A DNA stretch of 64,000 nt, from positions 57,742 through 121,741 of the forward strand of contig NZ_QRGR01000023.1 in NCBI RefSeq assembly GCF_003367245.1. The letters are read 5' to 3'. Shown in pieces: positions 8,967 to 17,927 of this stretch (its first letter is position 1; each line of letters opens with the position of its first letter). Source of the stretch: Pontibacter diazotrophicus. GTDB taxonomy: Bacteria > Bacteroidota > Bacteroidia > Cytophagales > Hymenobacteraceae. The notes under the pieces were generated by a model that was given only the letters and a program-made list of their open reading frames with translations, was not told the DNA's origin and made no database searches. Made by a program: the position numbers and the translations under genes.

Positions 8967-10028
8967 ATGAACGAGAATAACTATCCAAAACTACACAATG
9001 CAACCTGGCCTGGTATCGTAGGAAAAGGTCCTGACTCAGAGCCACCCATCTCTTTTGATTCCATGCTCGAGATGACTGCTGCTGCTGAGGTAGACGGGGT
9101 GAAGTTCGATGGTGTTGACGTTGGACTTTTAGAGCCCCATGTTGATATCAATAACATGGATGAAATAAAGAGGCTGGCAGACAAGGTGTCTTCCTTTAAC
9201 CTGAATATTGGCACGCTGGTAGCGCCCATCTGGGGTGGCCCTGCCATGGGCAGCAAAGAAGAGCGGGCTCAGTTCATCGAACAGGTTCGGAAGTCCTGCA
9301 TTTTCGGGAGTAAGCTCCGCGAAATGGGTGTCCGTCCGCATGGGGTTATTCGCATTGACTCTGCCAGTACGCCTGAGAATTGGGCCGTTGACCCTGTTAA
9401 TAACACAAAGCTGATTGCCCAGACTTTCCGCGAAGCCTGCGATGTAGCTGCCGACTATGGTGAGAAGCTTGCGGCAGAGGGTGAAATCTGCTGGGGTGGC
9501 ATGCATAGCTGGAAAACCATGATTGATACCTTAGAAGCCGTTGACAGACCAAACATCGGCTTCCAGGCCGATATGTCTCATACCTTGTTGTACCTGCTGG
9601 GCTATAACAGGCCAGAGGACCGTATTTTGCCGAAGAACTTCGAATGGAGTGACCGGGAAGCTTTAACAGAGGGACTCCGAACGCTGACCAATGCACTCCG
9701 CCCCTGGACAATAGATTTCCACGTTGCCCAGAACGATGGCACTGTGCACGGAACAGGCTCACATGATAAAACAGGACGGCACTGCCAGGCGCTTGATCCG
9801 AACGGGAAGCTGGACATTGCGAAAGACGCAGGTCACTGGCTCCGCGATAAAAAGGGTGAGCTAACGAAAGCGTTCAAGCACATTTGCTGGGACGGATGCA
9901 TGTTCTCCAACGATGTGATGCAGCAGCAGCAGACCTGGAACGACATCCTCGCTACTATGATAAAGGTTCGCCAGTTGCATGGCTGGTACGAGCCCGAGAA
10001 AAAGCCAGTAGTTGAAACTGTTCGATAA
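8967..10028 (+). CDS. TIM-barrel sugar isomerase/epimerase
   Basis: 353 residues from the ATG at 8967; an upstream in-frame ATG at 8922 would add 15 residues (MRFKLFFNPDKIYWL) not expected in the family, so 8967 is preferred. It matches the AP-endonuclease-2-like TIM barrel: an early VDGVKFDGVDVGLLEP strand, VIRIDSAST, EGEICWGGMHSWKTM with a likely metal Glu, NIGFQADMSHTLLYL with a likely metal Asp, and the WTIDFHVAQNDGTVHGTGSH His segment. Such enzymes isomerise or epimerise sugars, and some act as 3-keto-glycoside lyases. It lies between the cupin and the Gfo/Idh/MocA gene (20 bases apart from the latter), an arrangement that recurs in 3-keto-sugar loci. Confidence 0.85.
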   Translation: MNENNYPKLHNATWPGIVGKGPDSEPPISFDSMLEMTAAAEVDGVKFDGVDVGLLEPHVDINNMDEIKRLADKVSSFNLNIGTLVAPIWGGPAMGSKEERAQFIEQVRKSCIFGSKLREMGVRPHGVIRIDSASTPENWAVDPVNNTKLIAQTFREACDVAADYGEKLAAEGEICWGGMHSWKTMIDTLEAVDRPNIGFQADMSHTLLYLLGYNRPEDRILPKNFEWSDREALTEGLRTLTNALRPWTIDFHVAQNDGTVHGTGSHDKTGRHCQALDPNGKLDIAKDAGHWLRDKKGELTKAFKHICWDGCMFSNDVMQQQQTWNDILATMIKVRQLHGWYEPEKKPVVETVR

Positions 10029-10047
10029 TCTTCAAAAAGCGAAAAAC

Positions 10048-11247
10048 ATGGGAAATAATAAAGAACTGAGAATCGGATTGATTGGGTGTGGCCTGATGGG
10101 GCGCATCCATACCAACGGGTATAAGCGCGCAAATGACTTCTTTCCTGAACTGGAGTATCGGCCGGTGTTGAAGGCTGCTTGCTCGCGCAGCGAAGAGAAA
10201 GTACGTGCATTTGCCGAACAATGGGGCTACGAGTCTTACGAGACGGATTGGAAGGTCATTATTGCCCGCGATGATATTAATGCCGTAGATATTTGCACAC
10301 CGAACGATATGCACGCTGAGATAGCCATTGCAGCTGCTGAGGCCGGTAAAATGATTCTCTGTGAAAAGCCCCTTGCCCGAACCTTGCCCGAAGCACAGCA
10401 GATGGTGGAGGCCATTGAAAAGGCAGGAGTTGCCAACACGGTTTGGTATAACTACCGCCGTGTTCCGGCTGTAACGTTAGCGAAACAGATAATAGATTCG
10501 GGCAAGCTCGGACGCATCTTTCACTACCGCGCTAATTTTCTGCAAGACTGGACAATTAATGCCGATGTGCCACAAGGGGGCACGGCGACATGGCGTTTAG
10601 ATGCCGCCGCCGCCGGATCTGGTGTGACAGGTGACCTCCTTGCCCACTGCATTGATACTGCCATGTGGCTGAATGGTGGCATTAAGGATGTATCTGCCCT
10701 TACCGAGACCTTTATCAAAGAACGTGTGCATCAGGAAACGGGCAAGGTGCAGAAGGTGGGCATCGACGATGCCTGCATTTTCCATTGCCATTTCGATAAC
10801 GGAGCCTTAGGTCTCTTTGAGGCTACGCGTTATGCCCGTGGTCATAAGGCGTTATATACGTTTGAAATTAACGGCGAACATGCTTCCATCCGGTGGGACC
10901 TGCACGACATGAACCGCCTCGAATACTTTGATCATGCGGATGACTCCATTGTCCGCGGTTGGCGCTCCATTCATGTTTCAGACAGCGATCAGCCTTACAT
11001 GGACAGGTGGTGGATACCCGGCACAAGCATTGGGTACGAGCACACTTTTCTTCACCATGTAGCCGACTTCCTGAAGAGCCTGGAGACAGGAGAGCCGTGC
11101 TCACCGAACTTCAGAGAGGCGCTTGAAACACAGAAGGTGTGCCAGGCAGTTCTAGACTCGGCAGCTGATAGAAGTTGGAAAAACACGGATGTGGAGTGGA
11201 ATAAAAAGCAAAAAGCAGGACAAGAGCCAGTGTTAGGAGAAGCCTAA
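10048..11247 (+). CDS. Gfo/Idh/MocA family sugar oxidoreductase
   Basis: 399 residues from ATG 10048; an upstream in-frame ATG at 10012 would overlap the previous gene and precede the usual N-terminus. Residues 6-20 give the Rossmann motif IGLIGCGLMGRIHTNGY (GxGxxG), followed by AVDICTPNDMHAEIA and the family CEKPLA motif whose Lys contacts cofactor and substrate. The C-terminal substrate half contains SGVTGDLLAHCIDTAMWLNG with the catalytic Asp/His pair (DLLAHCID). No leader, so cytoplasmic and NAD(P)-dependent. Proteins of this kind oxidise or reduce C3 of sugars, as ThuB does for trehalose; a ThuA-like gene lies at 16764. Substrate is unknown. Confidence 0.88.
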   Translation: MGNNKELRIGLIGCGLMGRIHTNGYKRANDFFPELEYRPVLKAACSRSEEKVRAFAEQWGYESYETDWKVIIARDDINAVDICTPNDMHAEIAIAAAEAGKMILCEKPLARTLPEAQQMVEAIEKAGVANTVWYNYRRVPAVTLAKQIIDSGKLGRIFHYRANFLQDWTINADVPQGGTATWRLDAAAAGSGVTGDLLAHCIDTAMWLNGGIKDVSALTETFIKERVHQETGKVQKVGIDDACIFHCHFDNGALGLFEATRYARGHKALYTFEINGEHASIRWDLHDMNRLEYFDHADDSIVRGWRSIHVSDSDQPYMDRWWIPGTSIGYEHTFLHHVADFLKSLETGEPCSPNFREALETQKVCQAVLDSAADRSWKNTDVEWNKKQKAGQEPVLGEA

Positions 11248-11427
11248 TCTGACTTGTCGTCCCTACCATGAAGCTGTTGAAGTATGAACTATCCAATAAA
11301 GGTTGATCGTGTTTCAGCAGCTTCTCTTTTATGATATTTTAAAGTCCTGAAGCATGTTTCTTGCTTGGCTATGGTGTCGTTTTGATAATCCAAACTTGTT
11401 CTTTTGAGAACCAGATAAATTTCTATA

Positions 11428-12630
11428 ATGATAAATGTAAAGTCTTTCTTGATGTTCCTAAGCAGCGTAGGGCTTTGCTTGTGCAGCTTTAACTTAGCCG
11501 CACAGGCTGTCAATTCCACAATGCTTTGCCAGGGCGCTTATTACACAGAAGCAGAAGGAAAAGCTGCCTTGGAAAGTTTTGCCGCTACTTACCATGATAA
11601 GCAGAGTTGGGAGAAAAGAGCTGAACGCATTCGCAGCGGTATCAGGGAAGGAATAGGCCTGTCACAGATCCCTAAAAACACTCCTTTAAAACCTATCATA
11701 CACAGCAAAAGAACATATGATGGGTATACTGTAGAAAACGTGGCTTTTGAGAGTCTGCCCGGCTTTTTTGTAACGGGTAATTTGTACCGCCCTGCGAAGC
11801 AACAGTCTTCTCATGCAGCCATACTGGCCACACACGGGCATGGTGAAGATGCCCGATATCAGGAATACATGCAGAAGCGTTGCGCCACGCTTGCACGCAT
11901 GGGAGCCATCGTGTTTACTTATGATATGATTGGCTACGCAGATGCAGATCAATGTTCCCATAAACATCCTAAGGCTTTAGCGCTTCAAGCACATAACAGC
12001 ATGCGCGCTGTCGACTTCCTGCTGTCATTTCCGGAGGTTGATGCGAGAAGAATAGCAGTAACAGGGGAATCAGGAGGTGGAACACAGGCTTTTCTATTGA
12101 CAGCTTTAGATGAGAGAATTGCTGTTTCAGTGCCTGTTGTGATGGTTTCTTCCTACTTCTTTGGCGGTTGCTCCTGCGAAAGCGGTATGCCTGTCCATAA
12201 AAGTAAAGACCATCAGACCAGCAACGTAGAAATTGCCGCTTTAGCTGCTCCGCGCCCCATGCTGTTGATTTCAGACGGAAAGGACTGGACGAAGAATACG
12301 CCAGAGGTAGAATTTCCCTATATCCGCAACATCTATAGTTACTATGGCAGAGAAGACCAGGTAGAAAACCTGCATTTTCCGGACGAAGGCCACGACTATG
12401 GCATCAATAAAAGAAAAGGAGCCTACAGGTTCCTGGCGAAGCACCTCGGGCTGTCACTGGAAAATGTTACAAATGAAAGAGGCGAGGTTGATGAAAGTTT
12501 TGTGACAGTGGAGAACTCCGCCGCACTTCGTGTTTTTGATAGGCAGCACCCCAGACCTGCGTATGCCGTCGAAGGAGATAAAGCTGTAGGCGAGTTGCTA
12601 ACAACAGGCGTTGAAAAAGAAAAGCAATAG
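11428..12630 (+). CDS. Secreted alpha/beta hydrolase (acetyl-xylan-esterase/dienelactone-hydrolase-like)
   Basis: 400 residues with a clear signal peptide (about 1-26, LCLCSFNLAAQA). The nucleophile elbow GESGGG (Ser about 215) follows VDARRIAVT; an acid region lies at ISDGKDWT and the catalytic His in DEGHDYG (about 323). The region AILATHGHGEDARYQEYMQK supplies the oxyanion loop. These features place it with the secreted acetyl esterases of the AXE/dienelactone hydrolase type found in Bacteroidota sugar loci. It could deacetylate the target glycan. It is separated by 180 bases from the gene before it, with a weak palindromic stretch between, so it may have its own promoter. Confidence 0.82.
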   Translation: MINVKSFLMFLSSVGLCLCSFNLAAQAVNSTMLCQGAYYTEAEGKAALESFAATYHDKQSWEKRAERIRSGIREGIGLSQIPKNTPLKPIIHSKRTYDGYTVENVAFESLPGFFVTGNLYRPAKQQSSHAAILATHGHGEDARYQEYMQKRCATLARMGAIVFTYDMIGYADADQCSHKHPKALALQAHNSMRAVDFLLSFPEVDARRIAVTGESGGGTQAFLLTALDERIAVSVPVVMVSSYFFGGCSCESGMPVHKSKDHQTSNVEIAALAAPRPMLLISDGKDWTKNTPEVEFPYIRNIYSYYGREDQVENLHFPDEGHDYGINKRKGAYRFLAKHLGLSLENVTNERGEVDESFVTVENSAALRVFDRQHPRPAYAVEGDKAVGELLTTGVEKEKQ

Positions 12631-12718
12631 TGTCCTTCTCTAAAAAAGGACTGAAAACTCTACTACAAAACAGGCACTGAAAGTTTATCTAAAGAATTCA
12701 TCTTTTCCCACACTGGGC

Positions 12719-13159
12719 TTATAATTTATTGTTGGGTATATACCCATGTTCCTCTATAATGCATCCTTCTTTTGTCACTCTGGAACCACCCACCTTAATA
12801 GTACAGCTGAAATCTCTTCTTCTCATAGCGCCGTAGGTGTCCTGGCTATCGACCCAGGAATCTATCCGGTACCTCTTTCCACCTAAGTGCTTTACATGTT
12901 TTAGTCTTTCTTTTGTATTCGGGAATTCAGCTGTGGAAGGTTCCTGAAGAGACGCTATTGCAAAATCGGTAGCCAAATTGTAGACGAGCAGCTTATCCGA
13001 AGTGCTGTCGTTTTCATAATTAACCTGTACTGCACTAGCTACGCTTGTTGTTATTTCTTTTTGTTCATCGGCTTCACCTCTGGAACCATATTGCAAAAAG
13101 CCCCATATCACCAGACCCGAAAGAGCCACCAACGCAACAAAAATATAAGACGTTCTCAT
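12719..13159 (-). CDS. Small membrane-anchored protein of unknown function
   Basis: 146 residues, convergent with the esterase gene. An N-terminal hydrophobic segment (about 4-22, YIFVALVALSGLVIWGFLQY) anchors it, with the rest periplasmic. The C-terminal half, YNLATDFAIASLQEPSTAEF followed by KHLGGKRYRIDSWVDSQDTYGAMRRRDFSCTI, resembles small lipoprotein-like domains that hold a Cys pair (here Cys in FSCTI and EGCIIEE). I do not recognise the family. The codon pattern and length look genuine. Confidence 0.6.
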   Translation of the reverse strand: MRTSYIFVALVALSGLVIWGFLQYGSRGEADEQKEITTSVASAVQVNYENDSTSDKLLVYNLATDFAIASLQEPSTAEFPNTKERLKHVKHLGGKRYRIDSWVDSQDTYGAMRRRDFSCTIKVGGSRVTKEGCIIEEHGYIPNNKL

Positions 13160-13543
13160 TTTAAAGCGATTCGTTTCACAGGTAATATAAGCGATAGGAG
13201 GAAAATTAAAAAACCGTTATCCCTTCCGAGTTGAAGAACGCCTTCAAGAACTTCTGTGCTTAATGCTTAAAGGCACCTCCGGACAGTCAACAGAACAATA
13301 CACGGATGCTGCTCACGAAGCTTAAGCAAAATCTCAATTGAAGAGCTGAACTTCCTGAATGAGTTGGGACGTGGAAAGTGCAGTTTAAAGAAGCGGTATG
13401 GGAAGAGCCTTGGTAAAAACTAAGCTTTTTTTTAAAACTATGCTGAATATCAAGCTTTTATTTAATCAGGACAGTTCAGGATAGTTTGCTAAGCTAAACA
13501 TATTAATTTATCTTGAACTAAGGAACATTCCATAGCAGGAGAT
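13160..13543. other. Intergenic region upstream of the heme dehydrogenase
   Basis: 384 bases between divergent genes. It holds two GGACAGT words (13281-13287 and within 13466-13481), the latter part of a TCAGGA-CAGT-TCAGGA tandem about 64 bases before the start at 13544. A CTTTT-rich stretch at 13425-13465 may include the promoter. No coding sequence is evident. Confidence 0.5.
13466..13481 (+). promoter_or_regulatory. TCAGGA-N4-TCAGGA tandem motif
   Basis: TCAGGACAGTTCAGGA: two identical hexamers in direct repeat with 10-base periodicity, so both would lie on one face of the helix. Same-orientation near-copies precede the heme-dehydrogenase gene on the minus strand at 25731-25746 and the DUF1080 operon at 5457. 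A tandem-binding activator is inferred. Confidence 0.35.
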
Positions 13544-16500
13544 ATGAAAGGGAATATCAAAGTAATGCTTAAGACCTTAGGTGTGATAGTAATTGCGGTA
13601 TTAACATTTCAGTTTACCCAACTCAACTCGACTGCACTGAAGATTCAAAAAGGGGATCACATTGTCCTGATCGGCAATAACCTGGGCTCCAGGATGATGA
13701 ACTACGGTCATTTCGAAACTGAAATGCACCTCCGGTATCCAGACAGCTTACTCTACATCCGGAACATGAGTGACGGTGGAAACACCCCCGGATTCAGGCC
13801 CCATGCCAGCCGGGTTTCGCCGTGGGCATTCCCGGGTGCCGAGAAATTCCAGACTGAACTCGCGAAGAATTCAGGAAGTGAAGGGCACTTCGAAACGGAG
13901 GATGAGTGGCTCACACGACTCGGGGCAGATATCATTATTGCTTTCTTTGGGTATAGCGAATCTTTTCAGGGAGAACAAGGGCTGGAGAATTACAAAGCGG
14001 AACTCGACGCCTTCATCAAACATACGTTAAGCCAAAACTACAACGGAGACTCTTCCACGCAGCTCGCGATTGTGTCTCCCATTGCCTTTGAGGATCTCTT
14101 AAAGCAGTATGACCTGCCAGATGGCAAGCAGGAAAATGTGAACCTGGCGCTCTATGCAAAGGCCATGGAAGAAGTGGCCACCAAAAACAAGGTACACTTT
14201 ATTGATGCTTACACGGCTACAAAAGAATGGTATGACGCCAGTGCTGAAGCGCTGACAATAGATGGTTCTCAGCTTACTGATGCCGGTTATGCAAAGTTTG
14301 CAAAGCTACTCGCGGACAGAACTTTTGGCAGGGCCGCTACTAAGGCAGAAAAGCATCGGGACTTAGTCCGGGCCGCCGTGCTGGAGAAAAACTGGATGTG
14401 GCACAATGACTTCAAAATTCCGAATGGCGTGCATGTATACGGTCGTCGCTACAACCCCTTTGGGCCAGACAACTATCCAGCGGAGATTGCTAAGATACGT
14501 GAAATGACGGCGATTAGAGATCAGGCTATCTGGCGGGCGGTGAAAGGAGAAAAAATGGATGTAGCCGCAGCAGATCAGAAAACAAGTAAGCTGCCACCGG
14601 TAAAGACCAACTACGACCCGGAACAAAACGGAAGTACAGAATACCTTTATGGTCAGGATGCGCTGAATAAACTGCATGTTGCACCAGGTTATAAAATTGA
14701 ACTCTTCGCTTCTGAAAAAGAATTTACCGATTTAGCCAATCCCGTTCAGTTGTCCTTCGATAGTAAAGGCCGCCTCTGGGTGGCGACTATGCCAAGTTAC
14801 CCCCACTATAAGCCGGGTGATGCGCGACCAAACGATAAGCTTATTATACTGGAAGATACGGACGGTGACGGAAAGGCAGACAAGCAAACAACTTTTGCGG
14901 ATGGTTTGCACATTCCTGTTGGTTTTGAGCTGGCACCGGAAGGCGTTTATATATCGCAAGGCACTAACCTGATGCTCTATACAGATACGAACGGCGACGA
15001 CAAGGCAGATAAAAAGGAAATCCTATTGAGTGGATTTGATGATCACGACACGCACCATGCACACAGTGCCTATACTGCAGATCCCTCAGGTGCCATTTAT
15101 ATGGGCGAGGGAGTTTTCCTCCACACCAATGTGGAGACTTCTTACGGACCGGTTCGTGCCACAAACGGAGGTTTTTACCGCTATAACCCACAGCGGCGTC
15201 AGCTTGAACGAACTGCTCAACTCTCCATCCCCAATCCGTGGGGCATAGCCTTTGACGACTGGGGGCAGAATATCTTTGCAGAGACCTCCAGCCCGGATGT
15301 GCGCTGGATGATGCCTGGGTCAGTTAAACCAAGATATGGTGTTGCTACCCATAAATCAGCGCAGTTAGTTGAGGAGAAGCACAGAGTGCGTCCTACCTCC
15401 GGTCTGGAGTTTGTTTCCAGCCGCCACTTCCCCGACGATGCGCAGGGAGATTTCCTTATCAACAACACCATCGGCTTTTTGGGCATGAAACAACACACGC
15501 TGGTAGACGATGGAACTGGCTTTAAGAGTAAGCACCGCCAGGACCTTGTGTGGGGGGACGACAGGAACTTTCGCCCGGTGGATATGGAGTTTGCGCCGGA
15601 CGGCTCTCTTTATCTTGTGGATTGGCACAATGTGCTGATTGGTCACATGCAGCACAATGCCCGTGATCCACTCCGCGACCACGTGCACGGCCGGATTTAC
15701 CGCATCACGTACCCGTCGCGGCCACTGGTTCAGCCAGCGAAGGTGGCAGGGGCAAGCATCAGTCAACTCCTGGATAACCTGAAGCTTCCTGAATACAGGA
15801 CCCGCTACCGCACCCGCCGCGAATTACGCGGGCGTAAAGCTTCTGAAGTACTCTCTCAGATGAACACTTGGGTTGCTAAGCTTGATAAAAACGATCCACA
15901 GTACGAACACCACTTACTGGAGGCATTATGGGTAAGTTGGGGACTTAACCAGGTAAATGAACCGCTGCTTCGCCAATTGCTGAATGCAAAGGATTACCGG
16001 GCCCGGGCTGCGGCCGTACGTGTGCTGCGTTATACGGGGCATCAGGTCACTGATCAGCCGGAATTGCTGATGCAGGCAGCAAGGGATGAGCATGGCCGGG
16101 TTCGCCTGGAAGCAATCGTGGCAGCTTCCTGGCTGGACAAGGAAAAGGGGTTACCTATTGTAGTAGAAGCCGGTAAGAAGCCACTCGATGAGTGGATGGT
16201 GCATGCCCACGAAACAGCGCTGGCTCACCTCAATGACCGTGCTGTGGAAGATGAAAAAGAGGCGATTGTTAAAACAGATCTGAAAGGAACTGAACAGGCG
16301 CTTTACATCAAAGGAAAAGCGATCTATGCCCGGGAAGGTTTCTGCGGTACCTGCCATCAGCCTGATGGCGCAGGGCTTACCGCGGCTGGCTTTCCTCCTC
16401 TTGCCAAAACAAATTGGGTAAATGGCAACGACGAACGCTTAATCAAACTTGTATTGAAAGGGCTTCAGGGGCCCATTACCGTGCTTGGCAAAGAGTATCC

Positions 16501-16714
16501 GGGTCAAGTACCGATGACGCCTTTCGGCGGGATGCTTCAGGACGAGGAAGTAGCGGCCGTGTTAACCTATGTGCGAAACTCGTTCGGGAATAAAGCATCT
16601 GCTATCTCCCCGGAGAGAGTGAAAGAAGTACGGGAGGCCACGAAAGGCAAGACAGGTTTCTACTCACCTGATGAGCTGCTCAAACAGCATCCGCTGGAGG
16701 TAGAAGTGCAATAG
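13544..16714 (+). CDS. PVC-type heme-binding dehydrogenase with degenerate SGNH domain and cytochrome c
   Basis: 1056 residues, signal peptide about 1-28. Domain order: SGNH/GDSL-like fold (about 33-265), sorbosone-dehydrogenase-like beta-propeller (about 370-740, with PVQLSFDSKGRLWVATMPSY, DTDGDGKADKQTTF, HTHHAHSAYT-like loops), HEAT-like helices (about 750-910) and a C-terminal cytochrome c with CGTCH (Cys about 934) and distal Met in PMTPFGGML. In the SGNH part the nucleophile block reads LIGNNLGSRM and the DxxH block reads DGSQLTDAGY, so both Ser and His of the catalytic set are replaced. The protein probably oxidises a sugar in the periplasm and passes electrons to the respiratory chain. 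ThuA-like gene follows after 49 bases. Confidence 0.88.
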   Translation: MKGNIKVMLKTLGVIVIAVLTFQFTQLNSTALKIQKGDHIVLIGNNLGSRMMNYGHFETEMHLRYPDSLLYIRNMSDGGNTPGFRPHASRVSPWAFPGAEKFQTELAKNSGSEGHFETEDEWLTRLGADIIIAFFGYSESFQGEQGLENYKAELDAFIKHTLSQNYNGDSSTQLAIVSPIAFEDLLKQYDLPDGKQENVNLALYAKAMEEVATKNKVHFIDAYTATKEWYDASAEALTIDGSQLTDAGYAKFAKLLADRTFGRAATKAEKHRDLVRAAVLEKNWMWHNDFKIPNGVHVYGRRYNPFGPDNYPAEIAKIREMTAIRDQAIWRAVKGEKMDVAAADQKTSKLPPVKTNYDPEQNGSTEYLYGQDALNKLHVAPGYKIELFASEKEFTDLANPVQLSFDSKGRLWVATMPSYPHYKPGDARPNDKLIILEDTDGDGKADKQTTFADGLHIPVGFELAPEGVYISQGTNLMLYTDTNGDDKADKKEILLSGFDDHDTHHAHSAYTADPSGAIYMGEGVFLHTNVETSYGPVRATNGGFYRYNPQRRQLERTAQLSIPNPWGIAFDDWGQNIFAETSSPDVRWMMPGSVKPRYGVATHKSAQLVEEKHRVRPTSGLEFVSSRHFPDDAQGDFLINNTIGFLGMKQHTLVDDGTGFKSKHRQDLVWGDDRNFRPVDMEFAPDGSLYLVDWHNVLIGHMQHNARDPLRDHVHGRIYRITYPSRPLVQPAKVAGASISQLLDNLKLPEYRTRYRTRRELRGRKASEVLSQMNTWVAKLDKNDPQYEHHLLEALWVSWGLNQVNEPLLRQLLNAKDYRARAAAVRVLRYTGHQVTDQPELLMQAARDEHGRVRLEAIVAASWLDKEKGLPIVVEAGKKPLDEWMVHAHETALAHLNDRAVEDEKEAIVKTDLKGTEQALYIKGKAIYAREGFCGTCHQPDGAGLTAAGFPPLAKTNWVNGNDERLIKLVLKGLQGPITVLGKEYPGQVPMTPFGGMLQDEEVAAVLTYVRNSFGNKASAISPERVKEVREATKGKTGFYSPDELLKQHPLEVEVQ

Positions 16715-16763
16715 CCATTCCTGCCAAAAATGTTTTAAACGAGATTTTATATTAAAACTGTCT

Positions 16764-17642
16764 ATGAAGAATTTGATAAATATGAAGTGTTTGTTTTTGC
16801 TGTGCCTGCTGGTACTGTGCAGTTTCTCCAGTTGTGCACAGTCAACAGCTAGTTCAGACACTGAAAAGCCACTCGTGGTATTTGTTACCGGCGACCATGA
16901 GTACAGCAGCGAAGGCACGATGCCGCTCATTGCTGCTGAGCTGGAAAAGAATTATGGGTTCCGCACCATCGTCCTTAAATCTTCCCCGGATCATACTTCA
17001 GAAGAGAATATTCCGGGATTGGAGGCACTAAAAGATGCTGATTTGGCTGTTTTTTTTCTTCGATGGCGCCGCTTGCCAGCAGACCAGGTAAAACTTATTG
17101 AAGATTATTTAGAGACAGGCAAGCCTGTGATTGGCTTCCGGACTACGACGCATGCCTTTAACTATCCGAAAGGACATGAACTGGAAAAATGGAATGCGTT
17201 TGGTGAGCTTGCCTTCAACTCACCTCCTGGCTGGGGTGGCAAAGCGAATCACACGCACTATGGGCATGAGTCCAGTACGGATGTGTCAGTTATCCCCGAG
17301 GCTGGTGACAACCCCATTCTGACCGGTGTCGATAAAAATTTCCACGCTGACTCCTGGTTATACACGGTGTTACCTGACTATCCAACAAAGGGTTCTGACT
17401 GGCTGTTGATGGGCCATGCTGTGAATCCCGATAAAGAGGCCATCGATCATCCGGTAGCCTGGACAGGTACAAACGCCTACGGTGGTAAATTATTCATGAC
17501 CACGTTAGGTCATCCCGGGGATTTTGAACTGGAACCCTTTCAGCGCCTGGTGATCAATGCCATCCATTGGGGTGCAGGTAAGCCAGTGCCCCGGCAATGG
17601 GCAGGGAAAATAGACATGAACGTTCCTTACCATGGACTCTAA
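16764..17642 (+). CDS. ThuA-like lipoprotein
   Basis: 292 residues. The leader CLFLLCLLVLCSFSSCAQS carries a plausible lipobox (FSSC), suggesting an exported lipoprotein; a second in-frame ATG at 16782 is an alternative start. The body has the ThuA (trehalose utilisation) class I glutamine-amidotransferase-like fold: VFVTGDHEYSSEGTMPL, DADLAVFFLRWRRLPADQVK, GKPVIGFRTTTHAF, PVAWTGTNAYGGKLFMTTLG and GDFELEPFQRLVINAIHWG. ThuA acts with Gfo/Idh/MocA ThuB on 3-keto-trehalose in rhizobia, and ThuA-like domains often accompany PVC-type heme proteins, as here (49-base gap). Supports 3-keto-sugar processing in the periplasm. Confidence 0.85.
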   Translation: MKNLINMKCLFLLCLLVLCSFSSCAQSTASSDTEKPLVVFVTGDHEYSSEGTMPLIAAELEKNYGFRTIVLKSSPDHTSEENIPGLEALKDADLAVFFLRWRRLPADQVKLIEDYLETGKPVIGFRTTTHAFNYPKGHELEKWNAFGELAFNSPPGWGGKANHTHYGHESSTDVSVIPEAGDNPILTGVDKNFHADSWLYTVLPDYPTKGSDWLLMGHAVNPDKEAIDHPVAWTGTNAYGGKLFMTTLGHPGDFELEPFQRLVINAIHWGAGKPVPRQWAGKIDMNVPYHGL

Positions 17643-17741
17643 AACCAATGTTGCAATAGCGGACAAGGCTTATAGTTCTTGTAAAAGCAGTGGTTTTGGT
17701 GTTTCCTTTAATGCTAATGATACAAGCTTTATACTTTAGTC

Positions 17742-17906
17742 AAGAGCTTGTTTAAATTTGGTTTTTGACAGCGAAAATGCGTGATTTTAGGTTCTGACAA
17801 AGCTCATTTAGAGTGTAATAGCAGCGCTATTGCGCGAAAAATAGCTGAAGTCAGGTTCTGAAAGCGCGCGTTTGCAGCTCAAAGTACAAAGTTCAAACAT
17901 GCTCTT
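17742..17906. mobile_element. Candidate MITE-like element with terminal inverted repeats
   Basis: Ends 17742-17759 and 17889-17906 are inverted repeats matching at 15 of 18 positions (AAGAGCTTGTTTAAATTT type). The 165-base interior has no ORF, contains the perfect hairpin AATAGC-AGC-GCTATT, and repeats GGTTCTGA twice. This is the form of a short non-autonomous element. No target-site duplication is clear. It fills most of the 285-base gap between the ThuA-like and TIM-barrel genes. Confidence 0.45.
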
Positions 17907-17927
17907 ATAATAAGTTAATGAATAGCG

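Noticed and set aside
8788..8970. 60-codon ORF overlapping the hairpin after the cupin gene
   Set aside because: It spans a perfect 15-bp hairpin and overlaps the likely start of the next gene; composition is not protein-like.
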